A DNA stretch of 32,115 bases, from contig MHBB01000053.1 in NCBI GenBank assembly GCA_001803185.1, forward strand, positions 24,411 through 56,525, given 5' to 3'. Source of the DNA: Legionellales bacterium RIFCSPHIGHO2_12_FULL_35_11. Its GTDB lineage: Bacteria; Pseudomonadota; Gammaproteobacteria; Legionellales; Legionellaceae. The notes beneath the pieces were generated by a model. The model was given only the letters and a program-made list of their open reading frames with translations. It had not been told where the DNA came from and searched no databases. This document shows, one piece after another, positions 9,301-18,351 of this stretch; the first letter of the stretch is position 1; every line of letters starts with the position of its first letter. A program made the position numbers and the translations under genes.

Positions 9301-12300
9301 CAAAGGTGTTAGGTGATAACAAAGAATATGGTATGTTGCAAGAACATTTAATTAGCCAAGTGAAAAATTTTAGACCATCAATTGGTTTTAAATTAGCTGT
9401 TTACAACGACAATTTGCAAGAAAAATTTGATAGAGAAAAGCAAAATTACAATCGTGAAATAATAGAAATTAATAAAAAACAAAATGCGGAGAATAAAGAC
9501 AAATTATTAGAAGACAGTAAAAATGAATTATTGAATAAATTCGGTTATTACAACACATTGTTTAAATATGGTGACAAATTGTATTTTTATAATATCGTTG
9601 ATTTGTCCATTTCTGAAGTGGCTAGAGATAATGAAAACTCAAGAAACCTTGATAATTTAACAGCTGAATTTGGAGAAATTATTCAACAAGATACTGATAA
9701 TGGATTAATTTGCGAAGATGGATGTAAATTAATTAATATTGATAGACTAGGAGATGGAACCGATATTAAGCAACAAATTTATGATGCAATAAAACTTAAA
9801 TCAATTAGAAAAGATGCGCTTGTATCTTATAATAATAAACTATACTTTTTTGCAAATCTAGAAAGAAAAGTTATACCACTAGACACAAATGATCAGCATA
9901 GTAATTTAGTTAACAAAATCAAAGAAATTGAACAAAATGGATGCAGAGATGCATCTGAAGAAGAATTACTTTTAATTCAGTCAGCTGCTCCACAACAGAG
10001 ATTGCATTCAGTTGTCGATAAATTAAAAAATATAGGATTAAAGCCACTTATTCAATTTAGAGATCTTATAGAATCGTTTAATGATCGTTTGAACAATGTT
10101 ATTAAATTTACTGATACGTTATCAGAATTAAAATCTAAGGAATCAGATAATTATCTTAAGTATTTAAATATAATAATGGAGTTATGTCATGGAACTAACA
10201 ATGTACCAACGGTTGATTGTGAATCATTAATTAGTATTTGCTTTTCTTTACAACATTTATTTAGTGGAGAGAGTAATGTTGCAAATCAAAAGACTTTCTT
10301 TAGTTCTTTAGAACATATTTACGGTAAAATTAAAAATCTTAAAGATAACAATAATGATAGCGAGATTAATACAAAAATTAAAAATATTGCCAATGCTCTT
10401 AATAAACTAGTTTCTAGTAATAAAAATAATCCAATTTCTGTTTATAAAGTTAATTTTCTTTTTGAAAATATTATAGAAAATATTCTAACTAAAAATAAAA
10501 TTTATCCTATTCAAGATGTTCTAAATATTTGTGAAAAGTTTCCAGGTGTAAACCAGAGTTTATTTGGCGATATTGTAGATATTAAAGGGAAAATAGAAAC
10601 TCAGCATGCTGATGCATTTATTTGTAATGTTAAGAATTTTTTGGACGATGAGCATTTAGGGTTTTTGTTAACTTTGATTATTCCTGCGGTAGCAAAAGAT
10701 AATTCTGTATTAGAATCTGAATCTGAAAAAATAAATAAATTTTTTACGATACTAAGTGGTGTACAAATATCAGATAGAAAAAAAGAAATTTCTAAGATTT
10801 TTGAAATATTAAAAGAATCAAATAATCACTTAAGTTCTACACAAATATATAATATTTTAAATTCACTAACTAGTTTAAATTTAAAAAATTTTGAAGAAGC
10901 TTATGGTGTATTATTTAAGTCACGACCTTATCCTAGTTTTGATAAATTTGTTGGTAATTTTGCTGAATTTTCTTCAGATAGATTTAAAGAATATTTAGAC
11001 GAGTTTGATAAAAATCCCTATGACCTAGTTTTAAGTTCTGATCAAAATAAATTTGATACAGAAAGATTACCAGAAGTTGTAGCGCAGATAAAATCTTTAA
11101 TCGATAACCAACATCTTGATATTGGAGAGCAGGAAAAATTAATTCAAGAATTTTTATATATTAATGCACTAGGATCAGGTGATCATGTATTATTTCCACA
11201 GGATGGTAATGGAACTATTCTTAAAGATTGGAAAGACGGCTGTAACTTGCATAAAGCTAAAGTTGATGATTTAGAGAAAATTGCAAAGAATTTAATAGAA
11301 TGTTATGAGCAGATTGAAAGCAAACTAGATATTAATAATATATCTTCACCAGATCCTAAGCATAGGGTTTTAACCTTACAGCTCTTAGCTGTATTTAGAA
11401 CTTTATATGAAAAAAAGGCGAAGCATTTTCCACGCTTAGAGCAGATAATAGTTGTACTTGTGGCCTTGGATAATCCAAAAAAACAGAAATTTAGAATAGA
11501 TACCGGTGAAGGCAAGAGTGTAATTACAGCTCTAACAGCAGCATTAATGGCTGCAAAGGGATGTACTGTACTTGTAGAAACCGCAAATGAGGATTTAGCT
11601 AATCAAGCTTTGATTATGCAGCATAATGATTTCTTTTTTGAGTCATTAGGAATAAAATCAAAATTACTATCTTCGAATACACCAGATACTTATCTAAAGC
11701 GTGGAGTAACTTATGGATCTTCAACGGCAATAAAAAATACTATTGCTAAGTTTAAGCTTGATGGTGAAAGTTTGCTCAAATATGAGGTAGGTGGAGAAAG
11801 TAAACTTTGTCTTATTTCAGATGAATATGATTATAATTTCTCAGATCCAACACAGTGTGGTGTTGCCATTCGTAATAAAAATGCCAATTCTGATCAATGG
11901 ATAATTAGAGCTATAAATGAATTTGTAGATAAGGACGATGTTAAACAAACCGATATACAAAATGGTCAGCCACCATATACTGCGGACCAAATTTTGGAAA
12001 AATTAAAATCATTTCTTCAAGAAAAGGCAAGTGGAAGTACAAATCAGATAATATCCCAGAAAGAATTAAGCGAATGGAATAATTTTAAATTACTTCGTTA
12101 CTTTAGAAGCGCAAATAATGCCAAAAATCCAGCTTTAGATAAGTCTTATTTTAAGCATAAAGAAACAGATGGTTCTTTGAAAGATGTTCCTTTTGGAGAA
12201 GATGGAGGATATAGCCTTAGTAATAATTTTACTCCAGATTTGCAGAGCATGTTACATGTAAATAATAAAGAAAAAACAGATAAGGATTCGTTACAAGGCG

Positions 12301-15300
12301 ATTCAACCACTGTTTATCAAATTTCCAATAAATCAGCGTATAACGAGATTGATTGTATAATAGGGGTTTCAGCAACTAATAAAGATAATCCTATAGAACA
12401 ATATAGTTTAGGAACCCAAATTACAGCTATTCCACCAAGTAATCCTGGTAAAAGAAAAATGTTACCAATTCAAGCTGTAGCTGAAGATGATTTAGATGCA
12501 CTAATGGTCTCTATAATTAATGCAATAAGGTATGCAGAATATTATGATTCTTATATTCCATCATTTTTATTAGATTTTGTGGTAAGTGTCGTTGAAACTT
12601 ATAATTATTTGTTAAAAAATATTTATCAGTTTTTTGGTAAGGATTATCAATCAAGCCCTGTTAGACCAATTTGGGTATTTGTAGAAAGAGATAATGTAGA
12701 TGAAGTACATAAAAAATTAGTACAAAAGTTTAGTGAAAAGAGAGTTGATAAACTATGGGTTACTACAGATTCTGATGAGCATGGAAAAGCTGTTAAAAAT
12801 AGTGTTAAATTGAATAAGATTACAGTTGTTCCTCCATGCAAAGGTAGGGGTTTAGATCCTAAACCTGAAAATAAGGATGGTTTGTTTGTAATCGATGCCC
12901 ATGCAAGCTCAGCAGCAGAGCATGCGCAAAAAGTCGGAAGATCTGCTAGAGGTGGTAAAAATGGCATGGCTTTGATTATATCTCCAAGCGGCAAATTTAC
13001 AAGTAGAAGCATTTTAGAATCGATATTTGGAATAAGTTTAGAAGAAAAACAGCGGCAAGTAGCGGTAAATGAGCAGAAAGCTATTCTTGGACAAAAAATG
13101 CAAGATTACTATTTGCAGCAAGTAGCAGATATTAAAGAAGTTGTGACTGATAATTTTGATATATGGCGAGGGGCATTTTTCGCAAGTATAAATATAACAA
13201 GTATAAATATAAGTGAAGAACTAATTTCTGACTTCCATCTGTTAAGAGGGGAAATTTTATCTAAACTAAATAATGAATGGGATGGAATTTGTAATAAGCA
13301 TAATACAAATAATTGTAGTAATCCTTATATTCGTTTGAAAGATGGTGTTTCAGATAGAGACGAGTTGGATAAAGCATTATCAGAATTTCAAAAGCGGGCA
13401 ATTGAATTATGGAATAATGATTTTCAAACATCGTTGGAGGATAAGTTTAAATCTGTAACTAAAGATGAAGGTAACGATATTGGTTTTGATAAAAAATTCC
13501 TAGAACTCAGTAAATTATCTGATAGAGATTTTAATTCTAGAAAATTATCTTTACAACATACTAGAAAAAAAATTGAAATAACTCCGCTGGTCTCTGCTGA
13601 GATAACTAAACTATTATACGAAAAAAACAAAGATGGAACTTTAGCTATTTTAAAATTTGAAGGGGAATTATCTGACTATAAGAGATTGCAAAAACACTTG
13701 AAAAGTAGAATAGACCATTTTATCAGCTTATATCCTAAATTGTCAGAGTCAGAAAAAGATCTAACAGTTGCACAACAGGATCAGATCTTAAGATTAGGGA
13801 AATTAGTAGACAAGTTTGATTCTGAGAAAGATAATAGTATATTACTAAATATACTTCCATTTGTGAATGACATGGTTAATTTATTTTCAATGTTAGGCAA
13901 TAATAATGAGGTAATTGCAAAATTAAAATCTTTTGAGGTAATTGCAAAATTAAAATCTTTTAAAGAAAAAGATTTTTCTAAAATAGTAAAAAATAGTCTG
14001 ACTAATAAATTGAAAACATTTGCAAATGGAGTAAATTTCTTTATTTTGCAGTTTGGTGAATATCTGCGTCTTTATAGAAGGATTGATTTGGAACTTTTGT
14101 GTGAAATTAGCGATTTAGAAAATACTAAGTCCTTAACGAAGGATAATTTATATAAAAAACTACATAAATTTAGAGTAATTTTGAATAATAATTTCTCAGT
14201 ACATTCATTTTTAAATTATTTCTTTGGCTTAAATAGTTTGCAAAATATCCTAGATGAGAGCATCGATATGCTTGAGTCTTTGTCTGAAAGCAAACAAGAT
14301 GCTGTAAATTTAAATAATGTTTGTGAAGAAGGGATTCGAGAAGGATATATGGCAGCATATTTGCCAGACAATCTGTTAACGCTCGGAACAAATACAGATA
14401 ATAGTTATCGTGTTACAAATAATGAGAAATATAAAGTAAGTAGTACCGAGATTTCAAATAAGATAAAGCAAATAATATCCGAACATTCTGGTTTATCCGT
14501 TTTTGAAATATTGTTAGATTATGTGAGTCAATATGATTTAGAGATAATATCTAATCAAAATAATTCAATAAGAGTGCAATCTCCAGTAGCGCTTCTTAAA
14601 AAATCTCCTTTATCTATTTTAAGAACCCAATTAGCAAAAATTGTTACCGAGATAAGAAAAGCTAATCCTAATTTTACTCCAGTTAATAGAGGAGTATTTT
14701 TAAATAAAATGACAGATAATTTTGCATCTTCTTTAGGGATAGATAAAGCTCATATTCATCTTTATCCAGGACAATCTGGATTGGATAGTCCACATTATAA
14801 TCTAATGATAGACGCTCCTGATGCGAGTTTACGAGAGAAAATTCTCAATAGTCCCCTCATTTTAAAGGGCGACAAAATTACTGCAAGTTCAAGCCAAATT
14901 GAGCAAATTAATGCCGGCCATTCAAGTGAAGTCCCGGTTAGATTGAGCAATATTCTCTCAGATGGGATGGATTTAAATCAAAATGGAGTAGCCGAGGAAA
15001 AAGATGATCAAGTGCTCCCAAAACCGCCGCCTCCTCCTACGCCAAACAATGCAAAAAATGGAAAAAGCGGTAGTCGAATTTTTTGGGGACGTTCGTTTGC
15101 TCCTGCTCCCAATGATACATCTGAAGCGACGAAATTTAAAAAAGCTGTGAATCAAGTTGGACAAATATGGAGCTTCTGGAAAGTCGGTGGTTCGACTTCC
15201 CGCGGCTTGACCGCGGGATCCATGGATTCCGCACCACTGTTGGATCCAGAGGTCAGTTCTGTATTGCATGCCACTGTAATTCCGGTAAAGCCATTTGTAT

Positions 15301-15467
15301 TTAAACAAACTCAAGAAAAAATTATTGAAGCTAAAAATAAACAGGCGACTAAAAATAATGTATTATCTGTTAAGATTAAAGATTTAAATTCTTTATTGAT
15401 GTTTATGAAGAGTTTAAAAAGTCCAGATGAAGACAAAGCGTCTACACTATTAAATCTGGTAATTTAA
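6369..15467 (+). CDS. Giant protein (about 3032 aa) with SecA-like DEAD motor; candidate Dot/Icm effector
   Basis: I do not recognise the whole protein. Residues from about 1700 to 2200 resemble the SecA motor: Walker A DTGEGKS (TGEGKS at 1712-1717) followed by an ETANEDLANQ stretch like the SecA VTVNDYLA segment, then VTYGSS, a DEYD box at 1818-1821, and motif VI QKVGRSARGG at 2187-2196. The 1,700 residues before it and about 850 after it carry no family signature I know; they look helical and charged and are rich in Lys, Asn and Glu. I see no signal peptide. Near the end are a run of prolines (KPPPPPTP, near 15020), an in-frame GC-rich palindrome (15198-15218) and a hydrophobic C-terminus, LLNLVI. 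The gene is strongly AT-rich. It is not the housekeeping SecA, being too long and with a divergent motor. Its position between icmB and icmF/icmH and its size suggest a secreted effector, but this is inference. The start could instead be 6357. Confidence 0.8.
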   Translation: MQIIFGDITLYLSSLCANSKNVEPLIDSIKKYSSDFTLYLFCNFSNDNNETIKQEIKEFYDIYKKYKNDIKANIRIIDNNNLIRIEFDYLRALEEPIPIEQFYEESVTHNLKVDPSVLNRKNQKMPYVSTQQLLILPDYSKNDVVAKPEVDNAIKIKAIQERDRADTSIYITRDNFQEHFPELQIEWDQLIGSLSSEGRQEGIINSVAKDVIDALSKNNNQQLVLDNLPVVLNKFGGIEKRVRYYKNAKDNTYYLDFCYDGDYLFDSNEYTPKISKPKYNIGHSNTVISPVTDQLSSSIEPIKANFLIWFKQFVEQKIEDSQNKSRIENKFLEYFDALHHNSQHLVSGLYSILFIANCVGALRFLRQLNSMDSELFAPFLEFQSNYAQFATKKSIDRLSDIARMSSAEKIWWKSLVTQHQKSGFDLDFDELSGAFFKFKNMLADLKLTNSLPSKAPISLNMQLTLDAASWILSKNPTNNQLHALSDLDLSKPYGAYFASRYGNLSFIHNSMYFENVTYEYDRESKIINFSMEDDALFRQTMDIKEDIKENILSYDLIAGRFFRRMVSADNKNLEIVFEIINFIRQEKYTIKTKSYLLYIAAMVGFSSSDSNIARQQYKDFIQKLKEVEEKQGILLADIVNNICTVEFNPKTVPNLSDLTKILSIIADVDFGDKDRGEVICNIFSIIKSHGTISVELFDNLSELEKKSLKLQAEDQLPAVKYSMVESIVSLEQATRLLIRPEENFDENTISQLMIAFSLISYNNNFNEAYNLIINKVKNTADINERKLFLDKLCDIHIGLSKRFLNYEKLAEICNDKIPQDIVFGRKHKDLNGINLKKVFAAFAKEYELEKTYLGNNGEKSEYESNSLLHRALRVVQLKDWLDELINGSIIPIINKSKNQTISETEIINGFSDINETLRLQCINYSWSLSYILPIIKVGIKDKAVHPLIDKYQHTFCLSSFINKQLLNCSASEVEAAVTKVLGDNKEYGMLQEHLISQVKNFRPSIGFKLAVYNDNLQEKFDREKQNYNREIIEINKKQNAENKDKLLEDSKNELLNKFGYYNTLFKYGDKLYFYNIVDLSISEVARDNENSRNLDNLTAEFGEIIQQDTDNGLICEDGCKLINIDRLGDGTDIKQQIYDAIKLKSIRKDALVSYNNKLYFFANLERKVIPLDTNDQHSNLVNKIKEIEQNGCRDASEEELLLIQSAAPQQRLHSVVDKLKNIGLKPLIQFRDLIESFNDRLNNVIKFTDTLSELKSKESDNYLKYLNIIMELCHGTNNVPTVDCESLISICFSLQHLFSGESNVANQKTFFSSLEHIYGKIKNLKDNNNDSEINTKIKNIANALNKLVSSNKNNPISVYKVNFLFENIIENILTKNKIYPIQDVLNICEKFPGVNQSLFGDIVDIKGKIETQHADAFICNVKNFLDDEHLGFLLTLIIPAVAKDNSVLESESEKINKFFTILSGVQISDRKKEISKIFEILKESNNHLSSTQIYNILNSLTSLNLKNFEEAYGVLFKSRPYPSFDKFVGNFAEFSSDRFKEYLDEFDKNPYDLVLSSDQNKFDTERLPEVVAQIKSLIDNQHLDIGEQEKLIQEFLYINALGSGDHVLFPQDGNGTILKDWKDGCNLHKAKVDDLEKIAKNLIECYEQIESKLDINNISSPDPKHRVLTLQLLAVFRTLYEKKAKHFPRLEQIIVVLVALDNPKKQKFRIDTGEGKSVITALTAALMAAKGCTVLVETANEDLANQALIMQHNDFFFESLGIKSKLLSSNTPDTYLKRGVTYGSSTAIKNTIAKFKLDGESLLKYEVGGESKLCLISDEYDYNFSDPTQCGVAIRNKNANSDQWIIRAINEFVDKDDVKQTDIQNGQPPYTADQILEKLKSFLQEKASGSTNQIISQKELSEWNNFKLLRYFRSANNAKNPALDKSYFKHKETDGSLKDVPFGEDGGYSLSNNFTPDLQSMLHVNNKEKTDKDSLQGDSTTVYQISNKSAYNEIDCIIGVSATNKDNPIEQYSLGTQITAIPPSNPGKRKMLPIQAVAEDDLDALMVSIINAIRYAEYYDSYIPSFLLDFVVSVVETYNYLLKNIYQFFGKDYQSSPVRPIWVFVERDNVDEVHKKLVQKFSEKRVDKLWVTTDSDEHGKAVKNSVKLNKITVVPPCKGRGLDPKPENKDGLFVIDAHASSAAEHAQKVGRSARGGKNGMALIISPSGKFTSRSILESIFGISLEEKQRQVAVNEQKAILGQKMQDYYLQQVADIKEVVTDNFDIWRGAFFASINITSINISEELISDFHLLRGEILSKLNNEWDGICNKHNTNNCSNPYIRLKDGVSDRDELDKALSEFQKRAIELWNNDFQTSLEDKFKSVTKDEGNDIGFDKKFLELSKLSDRDFNSRKLSLQHTRKKIEITPLVSAEITKLLYEKNKDGTLAILKFEGELSDYKRLQKHLKSRIDHFISLYPKLSESEKDLTVAQQDQILRLGKLVDKFDSEKDNSILLNILPFVNDMVNLFSMLGNNNEVIAKLKSFEVIAKLKSFKEKDFSKIVKNSLTNKLKTFANGVNFFILQFGEYLRLYRRIDLELLCEISDLENTKSLTKDNLYKKLHKFRVILNNNFSVHSFLNYFFGLNSLQNILDESIDMLESLSESKQDAVNLNNVCEEGIREGYMAAYLPDNLLTLGTNTDNSYRVTNNEKYKVSSTEISNKIKQIISEHSGLSVFEILLDYVSQYDLEIISNQNNSIRVQSPVALLKKSPLSILRTQLAKIVTEIRKANPNFTPVNRGVFLNKMTDNFASSLGIDKAHIHLYPGQSGLDSPHYNLMIDAPDASLREKILNSPLILKGDKITASSSQIEQINAGHSSEVPVRLSNILSDGMDLNQNGVAEEKDDQVLPKPPPPPTPNNAKNGKSGSRIFWGRSFAPAPNDTSEATKFKKAVNQVGQIWSFWKVGGSTSRGLTAGSMDSAPLLDPEVSSVLHATVIPVKPFVFKQTQEKIIEAKNKQATKNNVLSVKIKDLNSLLMFMKSLKSPDEDKASTLLNLVI
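13185..13214 (+). repeat. Near-perfect 15-bp tandem repeat in the giant gene
   Basis: Two 15-base units (13185-13199, 13200-13214) differ only in the last three bases and encode SINIT then SINIS. It is a small in-frame duplication, close to the larger one at 13908. Confidence 0.7.
13908..13961 (+). repeat. Perfect 27-bp tandem duplication in the giant gene
   Basis: Units 13908-13934 and 13935-13961 are identical and each encodes EVIAKLKSF, so the reading frame is kept. Exact identity at the DNA level implies a recent slip or duplication and possible length variation between strains. Confidence 0.9.
15198..15218. repeat. GC-rich palindromic element inside the giant coding sequence
   Basis: An 8-bp perfect stem (15198-15205 with 15211-15218; TCCCGCGG/CCGCGGGA) has a 5-base loop and is followed by a second partial palindrome around GGATCCATGGATTCC. 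The GC richness contrasts sharply with the surrounding AT-rich gene. It resembles the CCCGCGG-type palindromic repeats widespread in intracellular bacteria, including the elements known to insert in frame in Rickettsia genes. It is read through in frame as STSRGLTAGSMDS. Confidence 0.65.
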
Positions 15468-18351
15468 AAGCATCTAAAATACCAGGGATAAATGGATTTA
15501 CCTGGTTGTCAGCTTTTAGTAGATATTTTCCGGAGTTACCGTTTATTTCAAATGCTATTTGGAGGTTGGAGCTATCTTCTTCATCAACTAGCACATTTAC
15601 CTTTTTTAAGATTTTGAAAAAAGCCCAACTACCTAATTCCTCTATTTCAAAGTGTTGACCTTCTATTGAGTTAATTGTGAGCCTTGCATTTGTTTCTGGC
15701 CAAGTAAATTCAGTCGCATTGCTTTCTTCATCTTGATGACTAGATATTTTAATATCGCCAATTGTTATTTCCATATTACTAACAATTGGATCTAAATTAA
15801 TATTTTGCATACTAAAAGCAATAGAACATTGGTCGCTATTATTAGTAAAAAACATACTTGTAATTACATTTGCCCGAATTAATTCTTTAATTGTTTCTTG
15901 AGATATTGGTAAAATGAAAGTATTAACTTCTTTCGGTTGCCAGTTAGGATTTGAAGTATCTAAAAATGGCTTAATATATTCTTCGCTAAAAGCATTTAAA
16001 GTACCATGTTTTGCAAAAAACTTGTTAAAGTCGCGAATATTAATTTCATCTGATTCGCTCTCATTAAGAGGAAAACGATTGGCTATTTTATCTTGATATT
16101 CGTGATAAATTTCCTCTTGCCATCTTTTATTAATATAAGCTCGGCTTTCTTGGATTAAGGTCATCCAAATGTCATCAGCAATTTGCTTTGCCCAGATGCT
16201 GATTGGTTTTGGCAGTTGTTCGGATTGAGAGTATAAGACACTGATTGGATTAGCAATCGAATCTCCCTTAAATCTAGCTCTAGTTAAATTAAAAGCAGCT
16301 TTTCCTTGATCATTAAGAATGGACATGGTTTCTAAAAATCTCTCCAATTCAGAAATATTATTTAGTAAGCTTTCAATGCTAGAATTACTTACTAAATTAA
16401 TGTCACTAAATTTGCTAGCAATTTCTTGATTAAATAAGCTTTGCTGTAAATCAGGGCTTGAAATTGGGCCGGTTTCGGTTTGAATTATTTTAATCAGCTT
16501 TCTTAATAAATTAGTTTCCCGCAATAATTTAGTCAAAGTATAGGCATCTTGATAAGTTTGAGCATGAATAGGATGTGATTTTTCAATAAAATTTTGCCAC
16601 CAAATAACATACTCATAACTATAAGCTTGCTTTAATAAATTTTCTAACTCATATAAGTCCGGTCTGTTTAACACCCAGTTTTCATTTGTAAATTCTTTAA
16701 TAATTTCAGGCAGAGATTGAGTCGTTTGTTGAAAACCAGTTTTAGTTAAATAGAATGGAATTTTTTCAGAGCTAATAACAAAACCGTCGAACTCTAAAGG
16801 TTTGCTATCTTTGGAAAATTTTTCTTTAGCTAGCGAGTAAAACAAGTAACTAGTCGGTAAAGCATTTAGATAATTCCTACCATCAGTAACTATTTGTTGA
16901 TTTATTTGGATATTAGCGTTGTTATTTTGTAGAATTTTGTTTAATAGCATTAATTTTTTCTTGGAATTTGCATCAATACCATTTTTTGTAAAATGTTTTG
17001 TAAACCAGGCAGCAATTTCTTGTTGGTTTTGATATTGTTTATTACCAAGCATTAAGTATACTTTAAGCGCTTGATATTTCTCTACAGGAGATTGCCCAGA
17101 TTGGTTTATTTCTTGCTCTATTTCTGCAAGTAACTGCGGAATAAAACTGTCAGTTATTTGCTTGTTTGCGCTATTATCAATAGAATCTTTTAATATTTTA
17201 ATGTTAGATATCTTTAAAGAACTCTTTGAAAGAGAGTTAATTGTTTGTGAAGCTTTAGCTAAGTAGTATGCTTTTATATCTTTATTTTGTTTATCTGGAC
17301 CGATACTGTCATAAGTTATTAGATCTTGGCTGGCTTTATCAATTAAATTCGCAGATTTATAGTATTGGTTGGCAATTAAGATAATACTAATAATGGCGGC
17401 TGATGATAGAGCGCCAATTGCTAATTTATGATTAAATTTGATATTTTCTTTAATTTGTTTTGATTGAGATTGAAATTCATTGAAAGCTCCGGAAATAAAA
17501 TAAGATCTATAATTAGTCGCATTATGAATTTGGCTTTTTAAAATTAATGAATATTCTTCCTGAATTTTTTTATTCAGTCTATCTATGCAAACGCCACCTT
17601 GTTCTCCGCTAGTAAAATAAATTGCTTTTAAATGAAATTTGGTACTTGGAACATTTTTTATAATTTGAATAATAGGTGCTCGTAAACTGCTTAGTTGTAA
17701 TGGGAACTCCCTAATTAAGGTTCGTTTTATACTAGATCTAACTGGATGAATTTTTTTTATAACTTGCTGAGTGGCTGACTCTATAAAATGATCAAATTTA
17801 AGATTAATATTAGATAAAGTATGTTCATCTATTGAGAAACCAAAAGGATTCGCTAAGTCAAGCGAGTGATCATTTTGAAAAAAATCACAAAACCCAGCCA
17901 ATAAATCTAATTTTGTAAACAAAAACGCAAGATTAATTGTAGAAGATAAACTGTCAGCAAATTTTTTCGTTAAGTTAGTATTTAAAGATATAGCATCTTT
18001 AATCTCTTGCGAGTTAGAATTAATAAGTTGGCTGATATCTATGCATTGCATTAATCCAGAAATTTTAATATGCCTGTTGCAGTTGTTAATTCTTTTTATA
18101 AAATTCTGAATGGAGTTTTTATTTAATTTGGATGCACTTAAGTCAATTATTACTCCGTGATCATTATAATAAATATCCGCACCATTATTATTTTGTAAAA
18201 AACAATTATAGCCACTTTGTGATAATAAAGTACTTACTCCTTGTTTAGTTATGCCAGTAATAATAATTAAAGACAGTAGGGATGATTTGGGCTTTAATTG
18301 AAAAAAAAGCTTCTTTAACTTACTGATAAGTAGGGATATTGTTTGGTCCAT
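15442..18351 (-). CDS. icmF: Dot/Icm inner-membrane protein IcmF
   Basis: Inner-membrane protein of the Dot/Icm system. With IcmH/DotU it stabilises the core secretion complex; type VI TssM is the homologue. At 969 residues it matches the length usual for IcmF (about 970). There is a hydrophobic N-terminal stretch near residues 23-43 and a clear membrane segment, ALSSAAIISIILIANQYY, near 310-327, followed by a long periplasmic region. The N-terminal nucleotide-binding loop is degenerate (TGITKQGVST in place of GxxGxGKS/T). The gene directly follows icmH with stop and start overlapping in TAATG, implying translational coupling. Its 3' end overlaps the convergent giant gene by 26 bases. Confidence 0.88.
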   Translation of the reverse strand: MDQTISLLISKLKKLFFQLKPKSSLLSLIIITGITKQGVSTLLSQSGYNCFLQNNNGADIYYNDHGVIIDLSASKLNKNSIQNFIKRINNCNRHIKISGLMQCIDISQLINSNSQEIKDAISLNTNLTKKFADSLSSTINLAFLFTKLDLLAGFCDFFQNDHSLDLANPFGFSIDEHTLSNINLKFDHFIESATQQVIKKIHPVRSSIKRTLIREFPLQLSSLRAPIIQIIKNVPSTKFHLKAIYFTSGEQGGVCIDRLNKKIQEEYSLILKSQIHNATNYRSYFISGAFNEFQSQSKQIKENIKFNHKLAIGALSSAAIISIILIANQYYKSANLIDKASQDLITYDSIGPDKQNKDIKAYYLAKASQTINSLSKSSLKISNIKILKDSIDNSANKQITDSFIPQLLAEIEQEINQSGQSPVEKYQALKVYLMLGNKQYQNQQEIAAWFTKHFTKNGIDANSKKKLMLLNKILQNNNANIQINQQIVTDGRNYLNALPTSYLFYSLAKEKFSKDSKPLEFDGFVISSEKIPFYLTKTGFQQTTQSLPEIIKEFTNENWVLNRPDLYELENLLKQAYSYEYVIWWQNFIEKSHPIHAQTYQDAYTLTKLLRETNLLRKLIKIIQTETGPISSPDLQQSLFNQEIASKFSDINLVSNSSIESLLNNISELERFLETMSILNDQGKAAFNLTRARFKGDSIANPISVLYSQSEQLPKPISIWAKQIADDIWMTLIQESRAYINKRWQEEIYHEYQDKIANRFPLNESESDEINIRDFNKFFAKHGTLNAFSEEYIKPFLDTSNPNWQPKEVNTFILPISQETIKELIRANVITSMFFTNNSDQCSIAFSMQNINLDPIVSNMEITIGDIKISSHQDEESNATEFTWPETNARLTINSIEGQHFEIEELGSWAFFKILKKVNVLVDEEDSSNLQIAFEINGNSGKYLLKADNQVNPFIPGILDAFKLPDLIV

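Noticed and set aside
12647-13012. 121-codon minus-strand frame inside the giant gene
   Set aside because: It lies antisense to the motor domain of the giant protein, which has clear motifs in the plus frame; it is a shadow frame.
6369-15467. Possibility that the giant gene is housekeeping secA
   Set aside because: It is over three times the usual SecA length, and the motor is divergent and embedded in long unrelated regions.
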